50,785 bases of DNA. Origin: CAADGY01 sp900696665 (lineage in GTDB: Bacteria; Acidobacteriota; Terriglobia; Bryobacterales; Bryobacteraceae). The position numbers and the translations under genes were made by a program. The notes beneath the pieces are model-generated. The model had not been told where the DNA came from. It made no database searches and was given only the letters and a program-made list of their open reading frames with translations. This document shows, piece after piece, positions 1-9,111 of the stretch (its first letter is position 1; the number at the start of each line of letters is the position of its first letter). The stretch covers positions 1-50,785 of the forward strand of contig JAPSFM010000030.1 of assembly GCA_035063885.1 (NCBI GenBank). The letters run 5' to 3'.

Positions 1-104
1 CGCAACCGTTCCTGAACGCCTCAACCCGAAGCCCTGTCTTACACGGCAGGAACTGCAGCTTGCCAGTCTGAGACGCAGCCCCGCTAGATGGTATTGTGTG
101 CGTT

Positions 105-1541
105 ATGCACTCACGTCGCAGCTTCACAGGGGTTTTGTTGGGCCTTGCCTCTTCTCACAGCTTGCCGGCCGCGGCGGCCGGCCCGGCGTGGATGGGTGTT
201 GCCGAGGGCGGCGAGTTGTTGCGCCGCAAGAAGCTCTCACCCGTAGAGTGGGCCAAAGCCTGCCTCGATCGCATCGAAAAACTCAACCCTCGCCTGAATG
301 CATTTATAACCGTCACCGCCGAACAAGCCCTGACGGACGCGCGGCGAATGGAAAGTGAGATCCAGTCGGGCAAAGTGCGCGGGCCCTTGCACGGCGTGCC
401 CATCGCTCTGAAAGACCTGATCGACACTGCCGGTACACGCACCACGGCGGGCAGCAAACTTTTCGAGTCGCGCATTCCGGAGCAGGATGCGGAGGTCGTG
501 CGGCGTCTGAAGGCAGCCGGTGCAGTTCTTCTGGGCAAGCTCAACATGGACGAGTTTGCGTTCAACTTCACGTCGGAGACCAGCTTTTTCGGCGCGATTC
601 ACAACCCATGGGAGCTAGCGCGTTCTCCAGGTGGAAGCTCCGGAGGGTCCGCGGTCGCGGTAGCCGCGGGTTTGTGCTGCGCGGCGCTGGGCTCGGATAC
701 CGGCGGATCGATACGTTTGCCGGCTGCATTCACCGGGACGACAGGTTTGAAGCCCACCTACGGGCGAATCAGTTGCAATGGTGTTTTGCCGCTCGCCTGG
801 TCCTTGGATCATGTCGGGCCGATGTGCCGGAGCGCCGCCGACGCGGCGATTGTAACCGTCGCGCTCGCCGGGCGCGGCCAGATGCCGGCGGCGGAAACGA
901 TTCTTCGCACGCGCGCGAAACAACTGCGTCCCGGCGTTCCACGCAGGCTTTTCTACGAAAAGATCGATCCGGAGATCGAAGCCGCCATGGACCGGGCCAC
1001 GGAAGTGCTCACCCGGCTCACTCAGGGTGTTCGTGAAGTCACGCTCCCGGAATTGCCGATGTCTCAGGAGATGCCGATTTTTTCGGTTACTTACTCGGAC
1101 ATCATCATGGCGGAAGCCTACGCTTATCATGAGCGGACGATCAAGGCCAAGCCTGATCACTACGACAACCGTACGCGCACTACGATCGAATCCGGAGCGC
1201 GCGTCTCCACACCGGCCTATATTCGGGCGCGCCGCCATCTTGACCAGTTGCGCGCGGAAAGCGGAAAGCTGTTCCAGGAAGCGGATCTGCTGATTACGCC
1301 CACCGCGCCGGGCGCCGCGTTTCGTTTGGGTGATCCACCGGATTTGATTTATTTGCGCAACTGCGCTCCCTGGAATGTGTACGGACTGCCATCGGTCTCC
1401 ATTCCCTGCGGATTCACAGCCGGAAAACTGCCGGCCGGCTTGCAGATTACAGGTCCTGCCGGCCGCGAAGACCTGGTGTTGGCGCTGGCACACGCCTACC
1501 AGGCGGAGACGAACTGGCACACTGAGCGCCCGGCGCTTTAA
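105..1541 (+). CDS. Exported amidase (amidase signature family)
   Basis: Amidase-signature hydrolase that would cleave a carboxamide, outside the cytoplasm judging by its N-terminus. The ATG at 105 gives 478 residues beginning MHSRRSFTGVLL, a twin-arginine-type signal ending near an Ala-rich stretch. A GTG at 96 would add only three residues. The family's Ser-cisSer-Lys triad is visible: Lys103 in ALKDLID, the GGSSGGS loop near residue 178, and nucleophile Ser202 in SDTGGSIRLPA. Length fits a GatA-like enzyme, but export and the lack of gatB/gatC nearby argue against the tRNA amidotransferase subunit. The substrate cannot be read from sequence. Its stop overlaps the stop of the convergent aldolase gene by four bases. 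Confidence 0.88.
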   Translation: MHSRRSFTGVLLGLASSHSLPAAAAGPAWMGVAEGGELLRRKKLSPVEWAKACLDRIEKLNPRLNAFITVTAEQALTDARRMESEIQSGKVRGPLHGVPIALKDLIDTAGTRTTAGSKLFESRIPEQDAEVVRRLKAAGAVLLGKLNMDEFAFNFTSETSFFGAIHNPWELARSPGGSSGGSAVAVAAGLCCAALGSDTGGSIRLPAAFTGTTGLKPTYGRISCNGVLPLAWSLDHVGPMCRSAADAAIVTVALAGRGQMPAAETILRTRAKQLRPGVPRRLFYEKIDPEIEAAMDRATEVLTRLTQGVREVTLPELPMSQEMPIFSVTYSDIIMAEAYAYHERTIKAKPDHYDNRTRTTIESGARVSTPAYIRARRHLDQLRAESGKLFQEADLLITPTAPGAAFRLGDPPDLIYLRNCAPWNVYGLPSVSIPCGFTAGKLPAGLQITGPAGREDLVLALAHAYQAETNWHTERPAL

Positions 1542-2395
1542 CCCGCCTGTTCGTGTTTCCGATACAGAGCCAGGGCCTGTTCGTCGTTGAGGCCCCCGTG
1601 CAACATGCCCAGGAACGCTTTCACGATTCCGGCCGGATGGGGATGCTGATAGATGTTGCGGCCGTATACGAGGCCGTGCGCACCCTGGCGCAGTAGGGCA
1701 TAGGCTTTTCGAAACACCGTCTCTACAGGCTCCCGGCCACCTCCGCGAACCAGCACCGGGCACCGGGCTGCCTGGATGACTTCGTGGTAATCGGCGGGGT
1801 CATCTGTCGGATCCGCTTTGATCACATTGGCGCCCAGTTCGCGTGCCTGCCGCACCAGCGGAACGATCAGGTTTTTGTTGCCGTCGGCCTGTATGGCGCC
1901 TCGAGCCTCGTCGAATTTCATAACCAGCGGCTCCACCATTAAAGGCATGCCGTAACGGTCGCATTCCGCCCGCGCTTTGCCGACGTTTGCCACTGTCTGG
2001 CGGTGCAAATCCGGGTCGCCCGGAAACAGCAGAAGGTTGCACACAACGCAGGCGGCATCTATTTGAACCGCGGGCAGGACGGGATCGTCCGCACGGACGA
2101 GAATATCGAACGGCACGGTGGGCAGGTGCGCACTGTAAGGGTTGCCCGCATCCAGGCGCATGACGAGTGCGGGTTTCGACTTGCCGGCGATGGATTGCAG
2201 AAGCTCAGCCTGGCCGTAGTTCATCTGCAGGGCATCAGGTCCCGCATCCACCAGTTCCGCTACCACGCGGGTCATATCCTCGAGCCCGGCAAGAAAGCTG
2301 CGTTCATTGAACACGCCGTGATCGATAGCGACATTGAGGCAGTTGCCTGAAGGATGGAAGAGCCGGTTTAAACGCGCGTTGGGGAAGTTGTGCAT
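1538..2395 (-). CDS. Class I aldolase, DeoC/LacD/LsrF-type
   Basis: TIM-barrel aldolase of 285 residues in the DeoC/FbaB/LsrF group, which forms a Schiff base with a lysine. Lys193 in GANVIKADPT sits where that group places its lysine, and LNVAIDHGVFN near residue 20 matches the first-strand signature of DhnA/LsrF-like enzymes. A glycine-rich phosphate-binding strand follows (VLVRGGGR, about residue 214) and then GLVYGRNIYQHP near the C-terminus. It is probably cytoplasmic and would act on a phosphorylated sugar or ketose, but fructose-bisphosphate and other aldols cannot be told apart here. It stands alone, converging on the amidase gene; no partner kinase or transporter is adjacent. Confidence 0.82.
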   Translation of the reverse strand: MHNFPNARLNRLFHPSGNCLNVAIDHGVFNERSFLAGLEDMTRVVAELVDAGPDALQMNYGQAELLQSIAGKSKPALVMRLDAGNPYSAHLPTVPFDILVRADDPVLPAVQIDAACVVCNLLLFPGDPDLHRQTVANVGKARAECDRYGMPLMVEPLVMKFDEARGAIQADGNKNLIVPLVRQARELGANVIKADPTDDPADYHEVIQAARCPVLVRGGGREPVETVFRKAYALLRQGAHGLVYGRNIYQHPHPAGIVKAFLGMLHGGLNDEQALALYRKHEQAG

Positions 2396-2802
2396 CGCCT
2401 CTGCCCATCAAGATAGCAGCATCGGCGGGAACGCTTCGCCGCGTGTGACAATGCGGATCGTCGAATCCAAGGCTTCAGCAGACGATGAAGGGCCGGACCG
2501 GCGCCGGTGTGCAGGGCGTCGCGGCGCGGATCATCCAGTTCGGCGCGAATTTTAGTTTTGATCCGGATCGGCGGTCCCCCGCCACTTTGCTCAATATCTC
2601 CACCGCGCAGAGAGGCTTGTTCCTAGCATCGGGAGGATTCGCGACTCCCCGTTGCCACGGCGCTCCGTTACTAATGTCCTGCATTGAGTGACAACTGATT
2701 CATTGTATTTGCCCGGTTTTCGGAAGATAATCGGCGTCAGGTTCGGCGCGTCTCCCGCATCCCGGGGGCGTTTGTACTTCCGCGAACGGAGTACCTGGGT
2801 CT
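2396..2802. other. Intergenic region upstream of the nar operon
   Basis: About 400 bases between the divergently oriented aldolase and cytochrome c genes. Short open frames here have no ribosome-binding site or recognisable product, and I treat them as noise. The only element I can propose is the promoter at 2703-2731. I looked for an FNR-type dyad (TTGAT-N4-ATCAA) and for NarL-type heptamer clusters and saw no convincing match. Confidence 0.5.
2703..2731 (+). promoter_or_regulatory. Candidate sigma70 promoter of the nar operon
   Basis: TTGTAT at 2703-2708 and GATAAT at 2726-2731 are separated by 17 bases. The -10 matches 5 of 6 consensus positions, the -35 only the leading TTG. It lies about 70 bases upstream of the first start codon and is the best match in the gap. 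Confidence 0.35.
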
Positions 2803-3402
2803 GTGCATCGGAAAACCAGCGTTCGCCATCCCGAGTTCAGCCTCTACGCCGGCGGCAGCCGGGTTGGTCATTCCGGCCATCGAATGCTGGCCGCCGCCCT
2901 TGTTGCCGTTCTTCCCACGGCTGTTTGGGCTCAGCAGGCGCCGTCCACCGATCCCGCGCCCACGGCAGTTCAGCGCGGCGCCGGGTTATTCACGGGCAAG
3001 ATCCCTCTTCGCAATCAAGGTCCTGCATGTGTCGGCTGCCATACCATCGCTGGACTTCCGTTCCCGAATGGAGGCACGCTCGGTCCCGACTTGACGGACG
3101 CGTACCGCAAACTCGGCCCTGAAGGTACGCACGCGGCGATGCAGACTCTGTACTTCCGCGTCATGACGCCTGTTTACCGGGCGCACACGCTCACTCAGAA
3201 TGAGCAAGCGGATCTGGTGGCTTTTCTTGCAGACGCTGGATCTAGTCCGGCTCCGCGGTGGAATACCCAGATCCTGCTGCTGATGGGTCTTGGGCTGGCC
3301 GCGGTTTTTGTGGCTCTTACAGGGCTGGTCTGGCGAGACCGGGTGCGATCGGTGCGGCGGGCTTTGGTCCTAAGAGCCACCCGCCAAGGAGTTCGATCTT
3401 GA
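2803..3402 (+). CDS. narC: Membrane-anchored monohaem cytochrome c (NarC-like)
   Basis: A 199-residue c-type cytochrome, first gene of the respiratory operon. From the GTG at 2803 there is a basic N-terminus and a hydrophobic signal ending VWAQ at about residue 44. One haem site follows, CVGCH at 76-80, with a likely distal Met in RVMTPVY (Met122 or nearby). A C-terminal transmembrane helix spans about 157-177. The haem domain would face the periplasm, tethered at the C-terminus. NarC of Thermus is diheme, so this is a reduced version. An ATG at 2884 is an alternative start but leaves a signal without positive charges. The stop TGA overlaps the TTG start of narG. It probably links the downstream bc module to Nar. 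Confidence 0.82.
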   Translation: MHRKTSVRHPEFSLYAGGSRVGHSGHRMLAAALVAVLPTAVWAQQAPSTDPAPTAVQRGAGLFTGKIPLRNQGPACVGCHTIAGLPFPNGGTLGPDLTDAYRKLGPEGTHAAMQTLYFRVMTPVYRAHTLTQNEQADLVAFLADAGSSPAPRWNTQILLLMGLGLAAVFVALTGLVWRDRVRSVRRALVLRATRQGVRS

Positions 3403-6400
3403 GTTGGATCAAGGATATTGTGAACCCGGAGCTGCGCGCCTGGGAAGAGTTCTATCGGAACCGGTGGCAGCATGACAAAGTCGTACGCAGCACGCACGGA
3501 GTCAACTGCACGGGCGGCTGTTCGTGGATGGTCTATGTCAAAAACGGCATCGTCACCTGGGAGATGCAGGCGAGTGACTATCCCAGATTGGAAAGCGGCC
3601 TGCCTCTGTATGAGCCGCGCGGATGTCAACGCGGAATCGTTTACTCCTGGTACATATACAGTCCTCTGCGAATCAAGTATCCCTATCTCCGCGGAGCGCT
3701 GATGGATCTATGGGAGACCGCCAGGACCAGGCACAAGGACCCGGTTGAAGCCTGGGCATCGATTGTCGAGAACAAAGAAAGCCGCGGCGCATACCAGGTG
3801 GCACGCGGCAAAGGCGGATTCCGGCGTGCGAGTTGGGACCAGTGCCTGGAGATCGTTGCCGCTTCCATGCTGTATACGGCCAGGAAATACGGTCCCGATC
3901 GTGTCATAGGCTTCTCGCCTATTCCGGCAATGTCGATGATCAGTTACGCCGCCGGATCCCGCTTCTTACAGTTATTCGGCGGCGTCATGCTCAGCTTCTA
4001 CGATCTCTATGCCGATTTTCCACCCGCCTCTCCGGAAACCTGGGGTGAGAAGACCGACGTTGCGGAAAGCGCGGACTGGTTCAACAGCAAATATATCGTC
4101 GTCACCGGCAGTAACCTCAACATGACGCGTACTCCTGACGCGCACTTTGCCGTCGAAGCGCGGCACCACGGCGCCAAACTGGTGGTTCTGTCGCCGGACT
4201 TCAGTCAGGTTTCCAAACACGCCGATTGGTGGATTCCGGTCAACGCCGGCATGGACGGCGCTTTTTGGATGGCTGTCAACCATGTCATCCTCAAAGAATT
4301 CCACACCAGCCGGCAAGTTCCGTATTTTGCCGATTACCTGAAGCGATACTCCGATACTCCGTTCCTGATCGAGATCGAGAAAAGCGCTGACGGCCACGTT
4401 GCTGGAAAGTTTCTGCGCGCCAATCGCATTGCCCGCTACCGCGATGTGGAGAACGGCGAATGGAAATGCCTCATGCTCGATCGGGCGAGAGGGCAGGCGC
4501 GCATGCCGCAGGGTTCCATAGGCTTTCGCTGGCAGGACCGCAAGGGGCAGTGGAATCTGGAACTGAAAGATGGCCTCGACGGCGCCGGCATTGATCCCCA
4601 ATTGAGCCTGATCGATAGCCCTGACGAAATCCTGCAGATCCCGTTTATCGATTTCGGCCGCGAACGAACGTTCCGCCGCGGTGTCCCGGTCCGCTATATC
4701 GAGTCAGTGGACGGTCCCGTGGCGGTCACGACCGGTTTCGACCTGCTGATGGCTCAATACGGTGTGCCGCGCGGACTGGCCGGCGACTACCCGGCCGGCT
4801 ACGACGATGAGGAAATCGCCTACACGCCCGCCTGGCAGGAGAAGTTTAGCGGTACCGGCCGCAAGACTGTTATTCAATTCGCCCGCGAATTTGCCACTAC
4901 CGCCGAAATGACGAAAGGCAAATGTACAATCATCGTCGGCTCCGGCGTCAACCACTGGTTCCACAACAATCTGCATTACCGTACGGGCATCTCGGCATTG
5001 ATCCTGTGCGGATGCGTCGGGGTGAATGGTGGTGGGTTGAATCACTACACCGGACAGGAAAAAATCACCCCCATGGCATCCTGGGTCACTCTGGCCATGG
5101 CTCTCGATTGGAGCCGTCCGCCAAGACTGCAAAACGGGCCGTCGTTTCACTATGTCCACAGCGACCAGTGGCGCTATGAGCGCGCCCATGCCGATTATCA
5201 TCCGCCTGCCGGCCGCTTTTCACGCGAACACTTCATAGACCTGCAGGTGGATGCCGTGCGCATGGGCTGGCTTCCTTTCTATCCGCAGTTCAACCGCAAC
5301 CCGATACAGCTTGTGCGCGATGCGGAAGAAGCCGGCGCGCACACCATTCCGGAGATCGCGCAATGGACCGTGGATCAGCTTCAAACCGGAAGAATCCGCT
5401 TTTCGGTGGAAGAACCCGCTCTTCCGGAAAACTGGCCGCGCGTGTGGCTCATCTGGCGCGCCAATGCTCTACACAGCAGCGCTAAGGGCCATGAATACTA
5501 TCTTCGTCATTATCTGGGAACTCACTCCGGTGCGATCGCCAGTGAGGCTGCCCAGGATTCGGTCCAGGAGGTCGTTTGGCGCGAGGCCGCCGCGCAAGGG
5601 AAGATGGACCTCGTCGTCGATCTCAACTTCCGCATGGATACGTCGGCCCTTTACTCCGACATAATTCTGCCCTCGGCAAGTTGGTACGAAAAGGACGATC
5701 TCAACACCACCGACCTCCATTCCTATTTTCACCCCCTCGGGGCGGCAGTTCCGCCGTGCTGGGAATCCAGAAGCGACTGGGATATTTTCCGCGCTCTTGC
5801 GGAAAAGACCAGCGAACTCGCGCGCACCCACTTTCCGGAACCGTTCCGGGAACTGGTCACAACTCCGCTGCTGCACGATACCGCCGATGAGATCGCACAG
5901 CCGGAGGTGCGCGACTGGAGCAGGCGCGAATGCGACCCCATACCGGGCAAAACAATGCCGCACATTACCGTGGTCGAGCGCGATTACGTCAACCTCGCAC
6001 ACCGCTTTAATTGTCTTGGCCCGGGCATCGTGGAACATGGCATCGAAGATCACGGTATCGACATCGATGTCGCGGACCTCTATGAGGAATTCGCGAAGAC
6101 AGTCCCGTCTTATGAATGGAACGGCCGGCGCTATCCCTCTTTGGTGGATGCCGTGAGTGCCGTAAACATGGTGCTCTTCTTTGCGCCCGAAGCCAACGGC
6201 GAAATCGCCCATCGAGGCTTCAAAGAGCGGGAGCGCCAGGTCGGCCTGCCCCTGGCGGATTTAGGAGAAAATAGCCGCGGCGTGCGCTACGACTTCGAAG
6301 ACTTGACGAAGCAGCCCCGCCGCATCCTGACCAGTCCATGCTGGTCGGGAATTGTCAACCACGGCCGTGCCTACAGCGGCTACGTCATGAACGTCGAGCG

Positions 6401-7013
6401 CCTCGTACCGTGGCGGACCCTCACCGGACGCCAGCACCTGTACCTCGATCACGAAGCGTATCGCGCCTTCGCGGAGTCCTGTCCGACTTTCAAGCCTCGC
6501 ATCAGCCTTGAGAATTCGCGAAGTATCGTCAACAGCAGGCCCATTGGAAAATCCATCACACTGGCCTGCATCACGCCCCACGGCAAGTGGCACATCCATT
6601 CCACCTACTATGACGACCTGCGCATGCTGACGCTTTCGCGCGGCGTCGAACCCTTCTGGCTCAACGACAAAGATGCCGCCGAGATCGGCGTTCTCGATAA
6701 CGACTGGGTAGAGGCCTACAATGACAACGGCGTCATTGTCACCCGCGCTGTAGTGAGCGCGCGCATCCCCCGCGGCATCAGCATCTTCTATCACGCTCCT
6801 GAGCGGACCATCTCATTTCCAAAATCACCGGTCCGCAACAATTACCGCGGCGGCGGAACCAACAGTGTCACCCGAATGCGGCTCAAACCGGTACTGATGG
6901 CCGGAGGGTACGCGCAGAATTGTTACCGCTTCAATGATTACGGTCCACCGGCCACGGACCGCGATACGTACGTGATCGTGCATAAGCTCACCGGCAAACC
7001 GCGCTGGGATTAG
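3399..7013 (+). CDS. narG: Respiratory nitrate reductase alpha subunit / nitrite oxidoreductase-like
   Basis: Molybdenum (bis-MGD) catalytic subunit reducing nitrate to nitrite with quinol-derived electrons, or the reverse in Nxr enzymes. The start is the TTG at 3399, overlapping the narC stop and 7 bases after AAGGAG; this gives 1204 residues. The FS0 ligands His33, Cys37, Cys41 and Cys76 have the same spacing as E. coli NarG (His49, Cys53, Cys57, Cys92). Asp206 in YADFPPASP matches the molybdenum-ligand Asp222. The C-terminal molybdopterin-binding domain is complete. No Tat signal precedes the Fe-S motif, even with the frame extended upstream, so the active site should face the cytoplasm. 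Sequence alone does not settle Nar versus the closely related Nitrobacter-type Nxr. Confidence 0.95.
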   Translation: MSWIKDIVNPELRAWEEFYRNRWQHDKVVRSTHGVNCTGGCSWMVYVKNGIVTWEMQASDYPRLESGLPLYEPRGCQRGIVYSWYIYSPLRIKYPYLRGALMDLWETARTRHKDPVEAWASIVENKESRGAYQVARGKGGFRRASWDQCLEIVAASMLYTARKYGPDRVIGFSPIPAMSMISYAAGSRFLQLFGGVMLSFYDLYADFPPASPETWGEKTDVAESADWFNSKYIVVTGSNLNMTRTPDAHFAVEARHHGAKLVVLSPDFSQVSKHADWWIPVNAGMDGAFWMAVNHVILKEFHTSRQVPYFADYLKRYSDTPFLIEIEKSADGHVAGKFLRANRIARYRDVENGEWKCLMLDRARGQARMPQGSIGFRWQDRKGQWNLELKDGLDGAGIDPQLSLIDSPDEILQIPFIDFGRERTFRRGVPVRYIESVDGPVAVTTGFDLLMAQYGVPRGLAGDYPAGYDDEEIAYTPAWQEKFSGTGRKTVIQFAREFATTAEMTKGKCTIIVGSGVNHWFHNNLHYRTGISALILCGCVGVNGGGLNHYTGQEKITPMASWVTLAMALDWSRPPRLQNGPSFHYVHSDQWRYERAHADYHPPAGRFSREHFIDLQVDAVRMGWLPFYPQFNRNPIQLVRDAEEAGAHTIPEIAQWTVDQLQTGRIRFSVEEPALPENWPRVWLIWRANALHSSAKGHEYYLRHYLGTHSGAIASEAAQDSVQEVVWREAAAQGKMDLVVDLNFRMDTSALYSDIILPSASWYEKDDLNTTDLHSYFHPLGAAVPPCWESRSDWDIFRALAEKTSELARTHFPEPFRELVTTPLLHDTADEIAQPEVRDWSRRECDPIPGKTMPHITVVERDYVNLAHRFNCLGPGIVEHGIEDHGIDIDVADLYEEFAKTVPSYEWNGRRYPSLVDAVSAVNMVLFFAPEANGEIAHRGFKERERQVGLPLADLGENSRGVRYDFEDLTKQPRRILTSPCWSGIVNHGRAYSGYVMNVERLVPWRTLTGRQHLYLDHEAYRAFAESCPTFKPRISLENSRSIVNSRPIGKSITLACITPHGKWHIHSTYYDDLRMLTLSRGVEPFWLNDKDAAEIGVLDNDWVEAYNDNGVIVTRAVVSARIPRGISIFYHAPERTISFPKSPVRNNYRGGGTNSVTRMRLKPVLMAGGYAQNCYRFNDYGPPATDRDTYVIVHKLTGKPRWD

Positions 7014-7024
7014 GAAGGAACCCG

Positions 7025-8515
7025 ATGGATGTACGCGCTCAGGTCTCGATGGTGTTCCACCTCGACAAGTGCATCGGATGTCACACGTGCAGTCTTGCCT
7101 GCAAGAACCTCTGGACCGACCGTCCAGGCACCGAGTACATGTGGTGGAACAACGTCGAGACCAAGCCGGGAACGGGCTATCCGGTCTTATACGAGGACCA
7201 GGAGCAGTATCGCGGCGGTTGGATCGTGGAAAATGGGGAGCTTCGTCTCAAGCTCGGCAGCAGAAGGAGCGAGTTGGTCAACATCGCGTATAACCCGCGG
7301 TTGCCTGTCCTCGACGACTACTATCATCCGTTCACCTACCGCTATAGCGACCTGATCGACGCACCTGCCGGCGGCAGCCAGCCTGCCGCCCGCCCGATTT
7401 CAATGATCACCGGCGGCGATTTGAATATCGAGGCCGGCCCGAACTGGGACGACGATCTGAGCGGATCACCGGTTTACGCGGCCAACGACCCTAACCTGGC
7501 TGTGTTGAGCGAAGAGGATCGGCGGCAGTTTTTTGAACTCCAGCAGCTCGTCTATTTTTACCTGCCGCGCATCTGCAATCATTGCCTGAACCCGAGTTGT
7601 GTCGCGGCCTGTCCTTCCGGGGCCATCTACAAACGCGGAGAGGATGGCATCGTTCTGGTCAGCCAGGAGAAATGTCAGGGGTGGCGCATGTGCATTTCCG
7701 GCTGTCCTTACAAAAAGGTGTATTTCAACTGGAATAGCGGCAAAGCGGAAAAATGTATCCTTTGCTATCCGCGCATGGAAATCGGCGAGGCCCCCGCATG
7801 CATGCATTCCTGTGTCGGAAAAATCCGGTATCTCGGAGTTGTTCTCTACGACGCGGACCGTATCCTCGAAACCGCCTCCAGGCCCGAAGGCGAATTGGTG
7901 GAAGCACAGCGCGATATGATCCTCGATCCCTTCGATCCGGAAGTGATCCGGGAAGCCCTGAACAGCGGTGTCGACCGGAAGATTATCGAGTCCGCTCAGA
8001 AGTCGCCGGTTTATCGCTACGTGAAGGAGTGGAGAATGGCGCTTCCACTTCATCCTGAATGGCGAACCCTTCCAATGCTGTTCTATGTGCCGCCTCTGCT
8101 GCCGGTCACCGCCACGCTCGATCAGCAGGGTAATTATGAAACGGAAACGGATTTCTTCAGCTCGCTTCAGAGCGCGCGCCTGCCTATCCGCTATATGGCG
8201 AGCCTGTTTTCGGCCGGCGACGAGGCGGAGGTGATTGCGGTTTATCGCAAACTGCTGGCCGTTCGCATCTATAAACGCGCGCAAACCGTCGGGGACATCT
8301 CAATGGAGGCGGCGAGGGGCGCGCTGGAAGAAGCGGAATTGACTCCTGAAGATGTGGAAGGCATTTACTATCTGACCGCTCTCGCCGGTTTCGAGGAGCG
8401 AATGGTAGTTCCTCCATTTCTGCGCGAACAGGTCGTCGAACTCGGGATCGATGTCCAGATATTCCAGCAGGAACGCGGTGCCGGGTTTCTCCACTGGCCC
8501 AAGAGAGGATTGTGA
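7025..8515 (+). CDS. narH: Nitrate reductase beta subunit
   Basis: Iron-sulfur electron-transfer subunit of 496 residues, starting at ATG 7025 after GGAAGG. All four cysteine groups are present: CIGCHTCSLAC at 16-26, CNHCLNPSCVAAC, CQGWRMCISGC and CILC...CMHSC. Tryptophan replaces a cysteine in the third group, which in NarH marks the [3Fe-4S] cluster. The remaining clusters are [4Fe-4S], giving a wire from NarI haem to NarG. Cys16, 19, 22 and 26 have E. coli NarH numbering. The length is slightly under the E. coli protein (512). It follows narG by 11 bases, and its stop overlaps the narJ start (TGATG). Confidence 0.95.
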   Translation: MDVRAQVSMVFHLDKCIGCHTCSLACKNLWTDRPGTEYMWWNNVETKPGTGYPVLYEDQEQYRGGWIVENGELRLKLGSRRSELVNIAYNPRLPVLDDYYHPFTYRYSDLIDAPAGGSQPAARPISMITGGDLNIEAGPNWDDDLSGSPVYAANDPNLAVLSEEDRRQFFELQQLVYFYLPRICNHCLNPSCVAACPSGAIYKRGEDGIVLVSQEKCQGWRMCISGCPYKKVYFNWNSGKAEKCILCYPRMEIGEAPACMHSCVGKIRYLGVVLYDADRILETASRPEGELVEAQRDMILDPFDPEVIREALNSGVDRKIIESAQKSPVYRYVKEWRMALPLHPEWRTLPMLFYVPPLLPVTATLDQQGNYETETDFFSSLQSARLPIRYMASLFSAGDEAEVIAVYRKLLAVRIYKRAQTVGDISMEAARGALEEAELTPEDVEGIYYLTALAGFEERMVVPPFLREQVVELGIDVQIFQQERGAGFLHWPKRGL

Positions 8516-9093
8516 TGGCGCTTTACTCGCTCTTGGCAACTGTTTTCGAATATCCGGAGCCCGCCCTCCAGGAATCCTTGAGCCGTTGCATGGCCGTACT
8601 CCCTCCCGGCGCGTCTGAATCGTATGCTCAGCTTGCGGACTTTGAAAGCGCCGTTCGCGGCAAGAGTTCCGGGCAACTGCAAGAGATCTATACGAGCGCC
8701 TTCGATCTGCGCCCCGATTGCACACTCAATCTGGGATACCACCTGTTCGGCGACGACGGACGGAGGGGGCTGTTCCTGGCGGAACTCAAAGACCGGATGG
8801 AAGCTCGCGGCATCCCGCTGGGCGTGGAATTGCCCGATCACCTCTCTCTCGTTCTTCGATACCTGGACGTAGCCGATGAAGAAGACCGGTTGTGCCTCAT
8901 TGGGGATTGTCTAATCCCGGCGCTCTCGCGGATCACCCCCCAGTTTGAACGGTCCGGTAATCCGTACCGGTGTGTTTTGCAATCTCTGTTGAGTCTGATT
9001 TTGTACCAGCATGAAGAACTCGCGATCTCTCCCGGCGCCGTCGCACACCATGCCGCGGCTCAGAGGGCGGTCCCGTTCCATATCCTGGAGTGA
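8515..9093 (+). CDS. narJ: Nitrate reductase assembly chaperone
   Basis: NarJ/TorD-family cytoplasmic chaperone of about 192 residues. This family binds the NarG N-terminus and supports insertion of the molybdenum cofactor and of the FS0 cluster. It begins ALYSLLATVFEYPEPALQ, typical of NarJ. The mid-protein GYHLFGDDGRRGLFLAEL fits the family's YHLFG-type region, and ELPDHLSLVLRYL the later PDHLPV-like signature. The start is the ATG at 8515, sharing bases with the narH stop; a GTG immediately upstream is the alternative. It sits in the usual place between narH and narI, which supports the call more strongly than the divergent sequence alone. Confidence 0.9.
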   Translation: MALYSLLATVFEYPEPALQESLSRCMAVLPPGASESYAQLADFESAVRGKSSGQLQEIYTSAFDLRPDCTLNLGYHLFGDDGRRGLFLAELKDRMEARGIPLGVELPDHLSLVLRYLDVADEEDRLCLIGDCLIPALSRITPQFERSGNPYRCVLQSLLSLILYQHEELAISPGAVAHHAAAQRAVPFHILE

Positions 9094-9111
9094 CTTGTTT
9101 CCGAGGATGCT

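Noticed and set aside
96..104. GTG start nine bases upstream for the amidase
   Set aside because: It adds only Met-Cys-Val before the twin-arginine signal, and the ATG at 105 gives a standard Tat leader.
615..1763. Long open frame (382 codons) antisense to the amidase
   Set aside because: Arg/Gly-rich low-complexity translation typical of a GC-rich antisense frame; the amidase motifs on the plus strand are decisive.
2485..2691. 68-codon open frame in the gap before narC
   Set aside because: No ribosome-binding site, no recognisable protein character, and an equally long frame exists on the other strand.
2685..2712. FNR-like site upstream of narC
   Set aside because: The region has a TTGA and a TGATTCA fragment but they do not form the TTGAT-N4-ATCAA dyad.
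3258..3398. 47-codon upstream extension of narG
   Set aside because: It overlaps narC, lacks a ribosome-binding site and has no similarity to NarG N-termini or to a Tat signal; TTG 3399 is well supported.
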